From positions 62,001 through 126,000 of the IMG/VR virus record IMGVR_UViG_3300017763_000002: a stretch of DNA of 64,000 bases, one strand, 5' to 3'. The stretch is from a virus. A program made the position numbers and the translations under genes. Positions 26,682 to 33,981 of the stretch are shown piece by piece. The notes beneath the pieces are model-generated. The model searched no databases. It saw only the letters and a list, made by a program, of their open reading frames with translations, and was not told where the DNA came from. The number at the start of each line of letters is the position of its first letter. Position 1 is the first letter of the stretch.

Positions 26682-28573
26682 TTTATAAATTCCCCTAAAG
26701 CGTATCTTCTCCATTCGTCTCTGCCTTTATCGCCACCTACCTTAACAGATCCACCTGCGTGTTTTAAATATATAAAATACTTATCTGCCCAAAAATTATT
26801 ATGACCCTGCATTGGTATTTGAGCTGTATACGCCCACTCTACCAAAGGTATTCTGCGGTCTATTTCCTGCCTGACATAAAGCCATTGATTGTCTACGTAA
26901 GTGTCATAATAGTCCAGTGGGAAAGCTCTTTCTCCTCTTCTTAAGCAATGCTCCCAAGCGGCAATAGCCATTCTTTTCCATCCTGTTCCATAAGCGACAT
27001 AAACATAAGTGTTATCGGCTATTATAGACCCAAGTCCAAGTCTTGAATGAGTTTGCTCTGGGCTCATGATGTGAGCATCTTTTTCGTCAAATAGATTTTC
27101 TTCAGGAGTGTACATTCTTTCTATACTATAACGAACTTCAAAGCCAGATATGGTATATTGTCTTCTTAGAAAAGTTTGATACGCTTCATCTTTAGTTAGC
27201 TCCATTTTTTGACCTTCATGTAAACTGAAATCTGAACCTCCGCCTCTAAAATAAACTTCCAGTGGGAATGGGCTATCATTATATATTGTAACTTTATCGT
27301 CACTACCCATTCTTTTGGGAAATGGAAATAGGGATTGGTATCCATCTGTATTTCCCTTGTAATCTTCAAACCTAATTGAATGTGGCATTACTTCGTCAAA
27401 AACAAACAGCCTATCTTTGTTCATTTCTCCTTGGAAGTCTTCAGCTAATAACATTTCCTGTGATAATTCAGGCGTTGCTGTAGAATCGTAACGACCGTTG
27501 TATGTTACTTTGTTGAATAATTTATCATACAAAGATGCATCTTCTGGCTTATCATAATCGATTGTCGTCTCTTGAATCATACCTTCTTCTTCAAATTTTT
27601 TTACATAAAAAGTTAAGTCTCTGAAATTACCCTTTAGCTCTTCTAGGGTTAGGTTTGATTGTTCTGTATTAACGCTAACATTTCTTAGGTTTCTTTCGTT
27701 TTCTATATAATGCAACTCGTTGTGTCCAGATATACCAGATAGTAATCTATGCGTTTCTGGATCTGCCCCCAGTTCTACATTAAGTTTTTCTAAAGTTCCA
27801 GAGATGCCAGATAACCATTCGTTCGAATCTTCTATTAGGTCTTCTATTTCTTCAGAAGAATCTAATATTCCAGAGCCAACTTCTAGATTATCTTGATGTA
27901 TTAAGTTTGCATCTTCTAGCTCTTCTAGAATTAAATTTTTAACATCTATTTGCTCTTGCTGTTTTTGAAGTTGGACTTCTTGGTTTTCTCTTATTTTTCT
28001 AGAATCTTCTTGGTTAGATTCTTTCAACTCATCTATAGAGAACTCTATGTCTTGAAGATGTGTGTGGGTCTGATTGATCATTACATGAGTATGACCAAAT
28101 CCTGTTGCTACTGTGTTTTGTAAATCGTCTAAGTTCTCGTTTATTTCATCTGCGCTAGATTCTATAACACCAGAAATACCTGATAATATTCTGTGGGTTT
28201 CTATATCTTGAGTGTCTAAACTCTCTTGAAGTAATCCAGATATTGCGGATAATAAATTGTGTGTTTTTATATCTTCTGGATTTAAGTTTTCCAGTATACC
28301 TGATATTCCAGAAAGTAAACTATGCGTTTGCTCATCAGAGGAACTGCCATCTAGATTAGATAGCTCTCCTGATATTCCAGATAAAATTCTATGTGTATTT
28401 ACATCATTAGGCTCTAGATTTAACTCAAGATTATCGATGTTAATCGCAGCGCCGGTGTTAGGGACCCATTGCCCCATCTTTTCGTCCCATTGAAATGTAA
28501 AAGCTACATTATGGGAGGGGTCCAGCTTTTGTATCTGGCTGTTAAAAAGAGGGTTATTTTGGAAATCCGGCAT
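26678..28573 (-). CDS. Virion protein with SGISG repeats
   Basis: 631 aa, first gene of the three-gene fibre unit. Residues about 55-300 contain six copies of TH(R/S/N)(I/L)LSGISG-type motifs (THRILSGISGEL, THSLLSGISGIL, THNLLSAISGLL, THRILSGISGVI, WLSGISGTL, THRLLSGISG), set in helical sequence. A long polar coiled coil (about 165-250) and then beta-rich globular regions follow. The C-terminus has HNNFWADKYFIYLKHAGGSVKVGG. No database family recognised. Preceded by TAGGTGTACATATAAT with GTGTA 10 nt before the ATG. Confidence 0.65.
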   Translation of the reverse strand: MPDFQNNPLFNSQIQKLDPSHNVAFTFQWDEKMGQWVPNTGAAINIDNLELNLEPNDVNTHRILSGISGELSNLDGSSSDEQTHSLLSGISGILENLNPEDIKTHNLLSAISGLLQESLDTQDIETHRILSGISGVIESSADEINENLDDLQNTVATGFGHTHVMINQTHTHLQDIEFSIDELKESNQEDSRKIRENQEVQLQKQQEQIDVKNLILEELEDANLIHQDNLEVGSGILDSSEEIEDLIEDSNEWLSGISGTLEKLNVELGADPETHRLLSGISGHNELHYIENERNLRNVSVNTEQSNLTLEELKGNFRDLTFYVKKFEEEGMIQETTIDYDKPEDASLYDKLFNKVTYNGRYDSTATPELSQEMLLAEDFQGEMNKDRLFVFDEVMPHSIRFEDYKGNTDGYQSLFPFPKRMGSDDKVTIYNDSPFPLEVYFRGGGSDFSLHEGQKMELTKDEAYQTFLRRQYTISGFEVRYSIERMYTPEENLFDEKDAHIMSPEQTHSRLGLGSIIADNTYVYVAYGTGWKRMAIAAWEHCLRRGERAFPLDYYDTYVDNQWLYVRQEIDRRIPLVEWAYTAQIPMQGHNNFWADKYFIYLKHAGGSVKVGGDKGRDEWRRYALGEFIK

Positions 28574-28583
28574 ACATTATATG

Positions 28584-28588
28584 TACAC
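28584..28588 (-). promoter_or_regulatory. GTGTA-type element of the fibre unit
   Basis: TTAGGTGTACATA on the minus strand; GTGTA is 10 nt before the ATG at 28573. Same TAGGTGTACA string as at the portal gene 16 kb away. Confidence 0.5.
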
Positions 28589-28605
28589 CTAACTGAACTT
28601 ATGTG

Positions 28606-28950
28606 TTAATCTTTGTCCAAGTGGTGTTTTATTCCGTTTCTTTTAGCGGAATATTCTTTGAAGTACTTTTTCCTTAATGGATCATACCCGTATTTATCTT
28701 TTCTTTGCTGACTTAGTTCCGAACTTTTATCTACCATTTCTCCGTAAGTGCCTTTAGTATTACCTGTTTTATTAATAAAAGCAACGTTATCCATTGGGTC
28801 GATATCACTATCAATACTGCAATTAGGATTTAAGAAGACCCTTTTCCATTCAATATCATCTTGGTCTTTAAATGATTTTTCATCATTCATATGAAAGAAA
28901 ATTTCTTGATATTCTTCTTTCTCAGGATGTTTGAATATATATATTGGCAT
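28606..28950 (-). CDS. FmdB-like small protein lacking zinc cysteines
   Basis: 114 aa. The opening (MPIYIFKHPEKEEYQEIFFHM ... WKRVFLNPN) has the layout of FmdB-type zinc-ribbon proteins (MPxYxFxC..), but the CxxC pairs are replaced, for example by HPEK. Such degenerate versions are frequent in marine phages next to structural genes. The C-terminus is basic (YFKEYSAKRNGIKHHLDKD). Function unknown. Its start is coupled to the preceding stop as TAATG, so it is the last gene of the sigma/SSB/glycosyltransferase operon. Confidence 0.6.
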   Translation of the reverse strand: MPIYIFKHPEKEEYQEIFFHMNDEKSFKDQDDIEWKRVFLNPNCSIDSDIDPMDNVAFINKTGNTKGTYGEMVDKSSELSQQRKDKYGYDPLRKKYFKEYSAKRNGIKHHLDKD

Positions 28951-30038
28951 TATAATGAATTAATTATGGAATCAACTGTATTAGAATATGTGAATTTATT
29001 TTTTAATTTGGTTCCATTTATATTATATTTGTTTTTACTTATAATATCTAGTGCTTTATCTAGTGCAGAATTAAATTGATCTTTATTGAATGTATACATG
29101 TATCCCTGATTAAACTCTAAGTCTTTGTAAAAAAACTTTTGGTCATATATTTCTATTCTTTCTTTTGGTTCGACTAATACAGAATTATCTTCTGTGGCCC
29201 AGTCTTTATGTGAGGAGCAGTTTAGTACTATGGGTAATTTACCTAAGCAGGTAGAATTGAAGACAGGTAGATTCCAGCCTTCTCCACCACTGAGACCTCC
29301 AAGGTCTATGTCTATAGAGTTGAGATAGTCATTTACTTGAGCATTGGTTTTTAACCAAGGCAGGAAGTTTATATTGTGGTACTGTCTGTTGTTTAATGTA
29401 GATTTTTTGAGCTTTGCAATTTCTTCGTTCTTTAAAAATTTATTTCCTACGCAACAAGTAAGCTGGTACTTTGGGTCATCTCCAAATCTTTCGCTCCACA
29501 TTCTTATTATCTTTTCTGTGTTTTTTCTTTTTTCCCATTTACCCATTAATCCGAAATGTATTTTATCGGACATATATTCTTTCTTGGTTTCAAAAAAGTC
29601 TTCATCAAATCCAAGTGGACTATGATTTGAATTTTCTACACCGGCATCACTAAAGTAATCCTTACTAAAATTACTACTAAAGACGCATCTATCGTAGGTA
29701 TTTAATATGTTAACTTCTTGAGGTGTTGCTTGTCCAGTTTCGTGGAATGTATATAGTATATTGTAGTCAGACATTTTATCTTCTGCTCCATTAATATGCC
29801 ATATATTTAAGAAGGGAGTGTTTTTATTAATTTTATTATATCTATTTTTTATTGCTTCGTTGATATAGGATGATAAATCATTATCTATATTAGAAAAGCT
29901 AGATAAGTCTACTGTGTTTTTTGTAGGAAATAAAGCTAAATTAATATTTTTTCTATATAATTCTCTTATTATATTGTACGATACGTTACCTAGTGATAGG
30001 TTGTTGATCGGAGCTTTTAATATTAAATTATTAATCAA
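28950..30038 (-). CDS. GT4-like glycosyltransferase
   Basis: 362 aa GT-B glycosyltransferase. Visible: an N-terminal loop (LSLGNVSYNIIRELYRK), CVFSSNFSKDYFSDAGV, the second-domain strand IHFGLMGKWEKRKNTEKIIR, and the C-terminal donor-binding stretch LGGLSGGEGWNLPVFNSTCLGKLPIV with an E of the EX7E type. The start is TTG at 30038, overlapping the SSB stop (TTTTGA) with GAGGTG 6 nt upstream; no better start is near. Its presence in an operon with SSB and sigma factor is odd for a sugar gene and suggests timing of glycosylation with DNA metabolism. Sugar unknown. Confidence 0.75.
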   Translation of the reverse strand: MINNLILKAPINNLSLGNVSYNIIRELYRKNINLALFPTKNTVDLSSFSNIDNDLSSYINEAIKNRYNKINKNTPFLNIWHINGAEDKMSDYNILYTFHETGQATPQEVNILNTYDRCVFSSNFSKDYFSDAGVENSNHSPLGFDEDFFETKKEYMSDKIHFGLMGKWEKRKNTEKIIRMWSERFGDDPKYQLTCCVGNKFLKNEEIAKLKKSTLNNRQYHNINFLPWLKTNAQVNDYLNSIDIDLGGLSGGEGWNLPVFNSTCLGKLPIVLNCSSHKDWATEDNSVLVEPKERIEIYDQKFFYKDLEFNQGYMYTFNKDQFNSALDKALDIISKNKYNINGTKLKNKFTYSNTVDSIINSL

Positions 30039-30424
30039 AATGGCACCTCATCTTCGTCTTCTTCAAAAGCTTCTTCTTCAACCTTAGCTTTAGGTTTTTG
30101 ATCATTTGTTGGTTGGCTAGAGTCTATTCTTAAAAATTGAACAGTGTCTGCAACACAAAATATTTTAGATCTACTTTCTCCAGACTGAGATTTCCATTGA
30201 TTAAGCTCTAGTCTTCCATCCACGCAAACCGCAGATCCTTTTTTTAAAAATTTATGACAATTAACCGCAGTTTTATTCCAACATTCAATATCAATATAAA
30301 GTACTGATTTTTTAATTGGATTATTTACAGCTATACTAAACCTACATACAGACATTTGATCTGAAATGTTTTTTATTTCTGGGTCTTTTGTTAAGTTTCC
30401 AATGATTGATAGTCTATTTAACAT
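30035..30424 (-). CDS. ssb: Single-stranded DNA-binding protein (bacterial type)
   Basis: 129 aa with an OB-fold core (MLNRLSIIGNLTKDPEIK ... FSIAVN ... YIDIECWNKTAVNCHKFLKKGSAVCVDGRLE) and a disordered linker ending in the acidic tip EDEDEVPF. This tip is the known docking peptide for replication and repair partners. The KDPEI and W-N-K motifs are classic SSB. A good AAGGA site lies 8 nt before the ATG, which is inside the end of the sigma-factor gene. Confidence 0.93.
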   Translation of the reverse strand: MLNRLSIIGNLTKDPEIKNISDQMSVCRFSIAVNNPIKKSVLYIDIECWNKTAVNCHKFLKKGSAVCVDGRLELNQWKSQSGESRSKIFCVADTVQFLRIDSSQPTNDQKPKAKVEEEAFEEDEDEVPF

Positions 30425-31010
30425 TTTTAATTCCTTCTTGTTTGAGTTTTTCTTTAATAAATTTTATGCCAACAGAGTGTAAATTTATACACCCTTGGGA
30501 GCTTAAGCCCATAACCGTACCAACTTCATGCCAAGGCATTACTTTATTAGAATTGCTTTTTCCTATATGGTATCTTAGTTTAAAAATTTTTATAACTCTC
30601 ACATCATGAATATGATTTAACATATCCATTGAGATGTTATATATAGATTCTGAAGTTTGATCTTTTTGGTCTTCTTGATTTATACTTATAAAATCATTAA
30701 GCTTGATGTGGTTTTGGTTTTTAATTAACTTGTTCATCTTATTAAAGAAAGCCCATTTCATTTCGTTAGCTAGAAAGGTAGAAAACTTAGTGGATCTAAG
30801 TGGATCGTATTTTTTAGCAGAAAGATATATAGTATGATGCATTTCGTCCTTAAGCTCATCCAATAATATGTAGGTGTTAAACCTTTTTGATAGTTTATAA
30901 ATTATCGACATGCATAGTTTTTGATGGCGTTCAAAAAGTTTTACAACTGAGTCGTTACAATTAGACTGTTTAACTTCCGCCACCAAATCTATGTCTTTTG
31001 TTTTGTTCAT
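30414..31010 (-). CDS. Phage RNA polymerase sigma factor (sigma70 family)
   Basis: 198 aa from ATG 31010 (ATGA overlap; GGGGGAG about 10 nt upstream). Region 2 is visible as KKYDPLRSTKFSTFLANEMKWAFFNKMNKL, which carries the -10 recognition helix. Region 4 is MPWHEVGTVMGLSSQGCINLHSVGIKFIKEKLK, a helix-turn-helix. Short sigma factors of this kind (compare T4 gp55) redirect host RNA polymerase to late genes. Its target may be the GTGTA elements found here before virion genes. An alternative start at 31019 adds three residues. Confidence 0.75.
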   Translation of the reverse strand: MNKTKDIDLVAEVKQSNCNDSVVKLFERHQKLCMSIIYKLSKRFNTYILLDELKDEMHHTIYLSAKKYDPLRSTKFSTFLANEMKWAFFNKMNKLIKNQNHIKLNDFISINQEDQKDQTSESIYNISMDMLNHIHDVRVIKIFKLRYHIGKSNSNKVMPWHEVGTVMGLSSQGCINLHSVGIKFIKEKLKQEGIKNVK

Positions 31011-31552
31011 TTGAAGCATAGCTCCCCCTTTTTTTGTATAATATTTTTCACTTGCGACATATAGTCATCTTTGAAAGTTGGAACGTCCACTTTTATGTCT
31101 GACATGGATTTTAATATTGGATCTTGTTCACTTTCATCTTTATTAGCAGGAAGTATGCCTTGCCTACTTAAATGCACTAAGATACCTTTTTTATTTTTTA
31201 TCCACTTAGCTTCGTTTTCAAATCTAACATCTGTGATAATAAAAGATTCAGATTCTTCTGAAGCGTTAATTTTTTCGTTTAGCTTTTTTATCCAGCAATT
31301 CTTATCAAGCTTCCTTCTAATATGCGTTCCATATGTAACTAAAAAAGGACGGATAATACTTTTCTCTTCGTCTCTTTCTGTGAATGCAGATATATTTATA
31401 TTCTTTCTTAAAAAATCATCACACTCATTTTTAAGTTCATCAGCAAAGGCTGCCCTCCTGACTCTAATACTAGAATTTATATCGCTAATACATTTAAATA
31501 ATGTATCCTTTCCTACTCGAGCAACCCCAGTTATACCTATTATTTTATACAT
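31007..31552 (-). CDS. Deoxynucleoside monophosphate kinase
   Basis: 181 aa P-loop kinase. Walker A is GVARVGKDT (from residue 9). FIITDVRFENEAKWI is the Walker B/DVRF motif and LVHLSRQG the late Arg segment, all as in T4 gene 1-type dNMP kinases. Converts dNMPs to dNDPs for phage DNA synthesis, complementing NrdA/NrdB. It overlaps the gene upstream by 8 bp and the sigma gene downstream by ATGA, so the operon is tightly coupled. Confidence 0.85.
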   Translation of the reverse strand: MYKIIGITGVARVGKDTLFKCISDINSSIRVRRAAFADELKNECDDFLRKNINISAFTERDEEKSIIRPFLVTYGTHIRRKLDKNCWIKKLNEKINASEESESFIITDVRFENEAKWIKNKKGILVHLSRQGILPANKDESEQDPILKSMSDIKVDVPTFKDDYMSQVKNIIQKKGELCFK

Positions 31553-31841
31553 CCTTAAAAAGCGTTTTAATTGCCTCTCCCAACCTTTTGTCTCCGATGT
31601 AGTCTGCCACTTCTACTACAGACGTAAATTTTAACGAGTTCTCTAGAGATAGTTCTTTGATAGTTTGTTCTATATTCATTATTATTATTATTTTTGATAA
31701 TTTGTATCGTTCTGGCTCCTCCGTGATTTCCTCAAAAGCTTGCTTTACTGCGCTTTGCTTACTTTCTGCGTTAACAATCTTTTGCCAATTACCGGAGCTA
31801 ATAAGGAAAAAGTCATTTTTGTCGTCATCTATTTTGATCAT
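31545..31841 (-). CDS. Hypothetical 98-aa protein, first gene of the sigma/SSB operon
   Basis: Not recognised. From ATG 31841 (MIKIDDDKNDFFLISSGNW) it has a short acidic N-terminus, then AESKQSAVKQAFEEI and a C-terminal helical part (IEQTIKELSLENSLKF...RLGEAIKTLFKDV). I chose 31841 and not the ATG at 31877 because the -10 box of a strong promoter (31849-31854) lies between them, so the longer form could not be made from that promoter. The start codon is 7 nt after the -10, suggesting a leaderless message. Confidence 0.6.
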   Translation of the reverse strand: MIKIDDDKNDFFLISSGNWQKIVNAESKQSAVKQAFEEITEEPERYKLSKIIIIMNIEQTIKELSLENSLKFTSVVEVADYIGDKRLGEAIKTLFKDV

Positions 31842-31848
31842 TGGTTGA

Positions 31849-31877
31849 ATACTACCATATCTACAAGTAATAGTCAA
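31849..31877 (-). promoter_or_regulatory. Sigma70-type promoter of the dNMP kinase-sigma-SSB operon
   Basis: TTGACT (31872-31877), 17-bp spacer, TAGTAT (31849-31854) on the minus strand; -10 ends 7 nt before ATG 31841. Confidence 0.75.
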
Positions 31878-31972
31878 GTCATAACATATCTAATATCAAT
31901 TGATATATATTATATAAATATTATATAGTAATAGACGATTCAAAAATCAACCGACCCTAGTTTAAAAAAAAC
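31878..31972. promoter_or_regulatory. AT-rich intergenic region between divergent promoters
   Basis: Contains a 14-bp perfect palindrome ATATCAATTGATAT (31893-31906) followed by two direct copies of an ATATTATATA-type sequence (to about 31926). It separates divergent promoters for the sigma/SSB operon and a winged-helix gene. Candidate operator, or origin-like element. Nothing else recognised in it. Confidence 0.5.
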
Positions 31973-31999
31973 TTGACTTTATTGGAATCCTGTTATATC
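31973..31999 (+). promoter_or_regulatory. Promoter of the winged-helix gene
   Basis: TTGACT (31973-31978), 15-bp spacer, extended -10 TGTTATATC (TG at 31991, TATATC at 31994-31999); -10 ends 8 nt before ATG 32008. Spacer shorter than in the other promoters, so less certain. Confidence 0.55.
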
Positions 32000-32007
32000 A
32001 TCATCTC

Positions 32008-32337
32008 ATGAAACAAAAATTCATAACAATACCAGTTTCAATTATGGATGATGTTATTTCTGGAAAGTTAATATCAACAGATGTAATGATCTATATGTTC
32101 TTAAGTAGTAAGTGTAGTCATGGGAAGAGGGTTTTCATGAGTCGTAAAAAAATGAGAGACGGACTTGGCGGGGTATCTGTTAGCAGGCTTTCTGCTAGTT
32201 TAGGTAGGCTTTCTTCCGCTGGCCATCTAGAGAGAGAAAAATTAAACGGGATAACCTCCACAAGACTATTGACGTTCGTTAAAGATAGGTACAATATATA
32301 TACAAAAGGAAAGAATATTTATGAGAATATCAGTTAA
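32008..32337 (+). CDS. Winged-helix DNA-binding protein
   Basis: 109 aa. Residues about 22-95 read as a winged helix: STDVMIYMFLSSKCSHG, SRKKMRDGLGGVSVSRLSASLGRLSSAGHLERE (helix-turn-helix with recognition helix) and SRLLTF as wing. Similar domains occur in replication initiators and small phage repressors. It opens the plus-strand operon and faces the AT-rich palindrome region, which suggests it may bind there and control the two divergent units. Start codon 8 nt after the -10, with no Shine-Dalgarno. Confidence 0.6.
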   Translation: MKQKFITIPVSIMDDVISGKLISTDVMIYMFLSSKCSHGKRVFMSRKKMRDGLGGVSVSRLSASLGRLSSAGHLEREKLNGITSTRLLTFVKDRYNIYTKGKNIYENIS

Positions 32338-33247
32338 ATTTGAGGGCGGGCTAGGAGATCATGTTTTAGCCAATAGATTTATTCCCGCTATATTGGAAAC
32401 ATATCCAGGAGCAGAAATCCATTTATTCTCAGATACAAATGGATCATCTTTTCAGAGCGATGTTATAACTTCTTTGTATAATTTTTATAAAGAAGTACAT
32501 TTAGTAAAAAGAAAATCTGAAAAATATGAAATATTAAGTCAATTCGGAAAAGAAAACTACCCACCGCATCCGCCTAATCTAGATGACGAACAAAGAGAAT
32601 ACATGGAATCTTTTGATAAATTTTATAATTTACATATCGACTGGCTACAGTGGATGGATTATGAATTTCCTTGGCAGAAATATTTTAGCTTTTTCCCGAC
32701 GCCGCATTCTGATATTAAAAATTTTAATCATGATAAAGATTATATCATTTTACATATCGCCTCAGACAATAGAGGCAACAATCATAGAATGAGTAAAGAG
32801 TACATTCACAGCATAATTAAAAAATGCACAAAAGAATATGATGTTTTCCTTTTATCAACTGACTCTACAGACGATTTTGTAAGAAAAGTGTGTCCAGATA
32901 TAGATGGCGTTTTTGTATTGAAAGAAAACATTAACACTGTTATTTCTGCATGCAAAAGTGCCTCTGGTATTTTTGCTATAGATTCCGCAATCAAATACTT
33001 TGGATATACTTTTAACGTACCCACTTTGTGTTGGGCTAAAGAATCTACTGCAGCACACTCGTGCCCGACTTCATTCAAGATGCGCTGGTTAACTTTCCCA
33101 CTATTAACATTTCCCTTAGAGCATGACTCAAATTACATGTGGGGCGCAATGAATAACTTAATAAACAATAACAACAATATTTTTTGCCCACACCTTCAAG
33201 AGCCAGAATTATCGAACACTTTAATCAGAAGGAGGATATGGACTTAA
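32321..33247 (+). CDS. GT9-like (heptosyltransferase-type) glycosyltransferase
   Basis: 308 aa. The N-terminus VKFEGGLGDHVLANRFIPAIL is the GT9 glycine loop (as in ADP-heptose:LPS heptosyltransferases). The C-terminal domain has YIILHIASDNRGNNHRMS, then CKSASGIFAIDSAIKYFGYTFNVPTLCWA, matching the GT9 region that normally reads as a D-S-x-xxHxA motif. Here the His is replaced (DSAIKYFGY). Good AAAGGAAAG site before the ATG, inside the upstream gene. Part of a sugar gene cluster; donor unknown. Confidence 0.7.
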   Translation: MRISVKFEGGLGDHVLANRFIPAILETYPGAEIHLFSDTNGSSFQSDVITSLYNFYKEVHLVKRKSEKYEILSQFGKENYPPHPPNLDDEQREYMESFDKFYNLHIDWLQWMDYEFPWQKYFSFFPTPHSDIKNFNHDKDYIILHIASDNRGNNHRMSKEYIHSIIKKCTKEYDVFLLSTDSTDDFVRKVCPDIDGVFVLKENINTVISACKSASGIFAIDSAIKYFGYTFNVPTLCWAKESTAAHSCPTSFKMRWLTFPLLTFPLEHDSNYMWGAMNNLINNNNNIFCPHLQEPELSNTLIRRRIWT

Positions 33248-33981
33248 ATCCAAAAATAGCCCTTTTATTTAGTGGCAAACTTGGAGCGTGGGAAGAATGC
33301 TCAATGTCAATAGTAGAAAATATCATATGGCCACTAAGACCAGATGTTTTCGTAACAACTTGGGACGATCAACCATCTTACGATTTCTGTAAATATTACA
33401 ACCCAGTAAAAAGAGAAATACTAAATTTTAAAAACACAATGGACTATCTAGGCCCTACAGATACATTATCCTGTCAACCTAACCCCGGCTTGATACCCAT
33501 GCTTGCTGGCTTCAAGGTTGCAAACACAATGCTTCAGAATCACCGCAAGAAGTATGATTTAGTTATAAGACTACGCCCCGACGTTCAGGTTTTAGATTCT
33601 ATAAAAATTCATGAAAAAAAAGACTGCCTAAAAAACAAACATATAAGACTACCTCTCTTCGAAAGTACAAATATATATAATCATGAAGAAGAGTTAAAAA
33701 AAGAATTTAACTTTAGTTTTGTTTATGAAAAAGCTTCACTACCAGATCAAGTTAATGACCAAATAGCTATAGGACATCCAGATCAAATGAATAAATACCT
33801 AAATTCTCTTTTTAGTGTTGCTACAGTTATAAATGAAATGTGGGATCAGGGTTATCCAGAATACATGATGAAAGTTCCAGAATCTGTACTCACAATGTGC
33901 TTAAAAAAACAACAATGTAAATACAAAAGATTAACTGGATCCTCACAGCAGGGAAATATAAAAACCAAACTAATAAAATGA
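33238..33981 (+). CDS. Putative glycosyltransferase
   Basis: 247 aa from ATG 33238, right after GAAGGAGG; an upstream TTG extension is less likely. KIALLFSGKLGAWEECSMSI, PDVFVTTWDD, KYDLVIRLRPDVQVLDSI and the late NDQIAIGHPDQMNKYLN resemble a family of phage and bacterial polysaccharide-biosynthesis transferases with an RPD motif in place of DXD. The nucleotide-sugar donor is unknown. It overlaps both neighbours by a few bases, so it is co-translated with them. Confidence 0.55.
   Translation: MDLNPKIALLFSGKLGAWEECSMSIVENIIWPLRPDVFVTTWDDQPSYDFCKYYNPVKREILNFKNTMDYLGPTDTLSCQPNPGLIPMLAGFKVANTMLQNHRKKYDLVIRLRPDVQVLDSIKIHEKKDCLKNKHIRLPLFESTNIYNHEEELKKEFNFSFVYEKASLPDQVNDQIAIGHPDQMNKYLNSLFSVATVINEMWDQGYPEYMMKVPESVLTMCLKKQQCKYKRLTGSSQQGNIKTKLIK

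Noticed and set aside
31842-31877. ATG at 31877 as start of the first gene of the sigma operon
   Set aside because: The promoter -10 (31849-31854) lies downstream of it, so a transcript from this promoter begins after that ATG.
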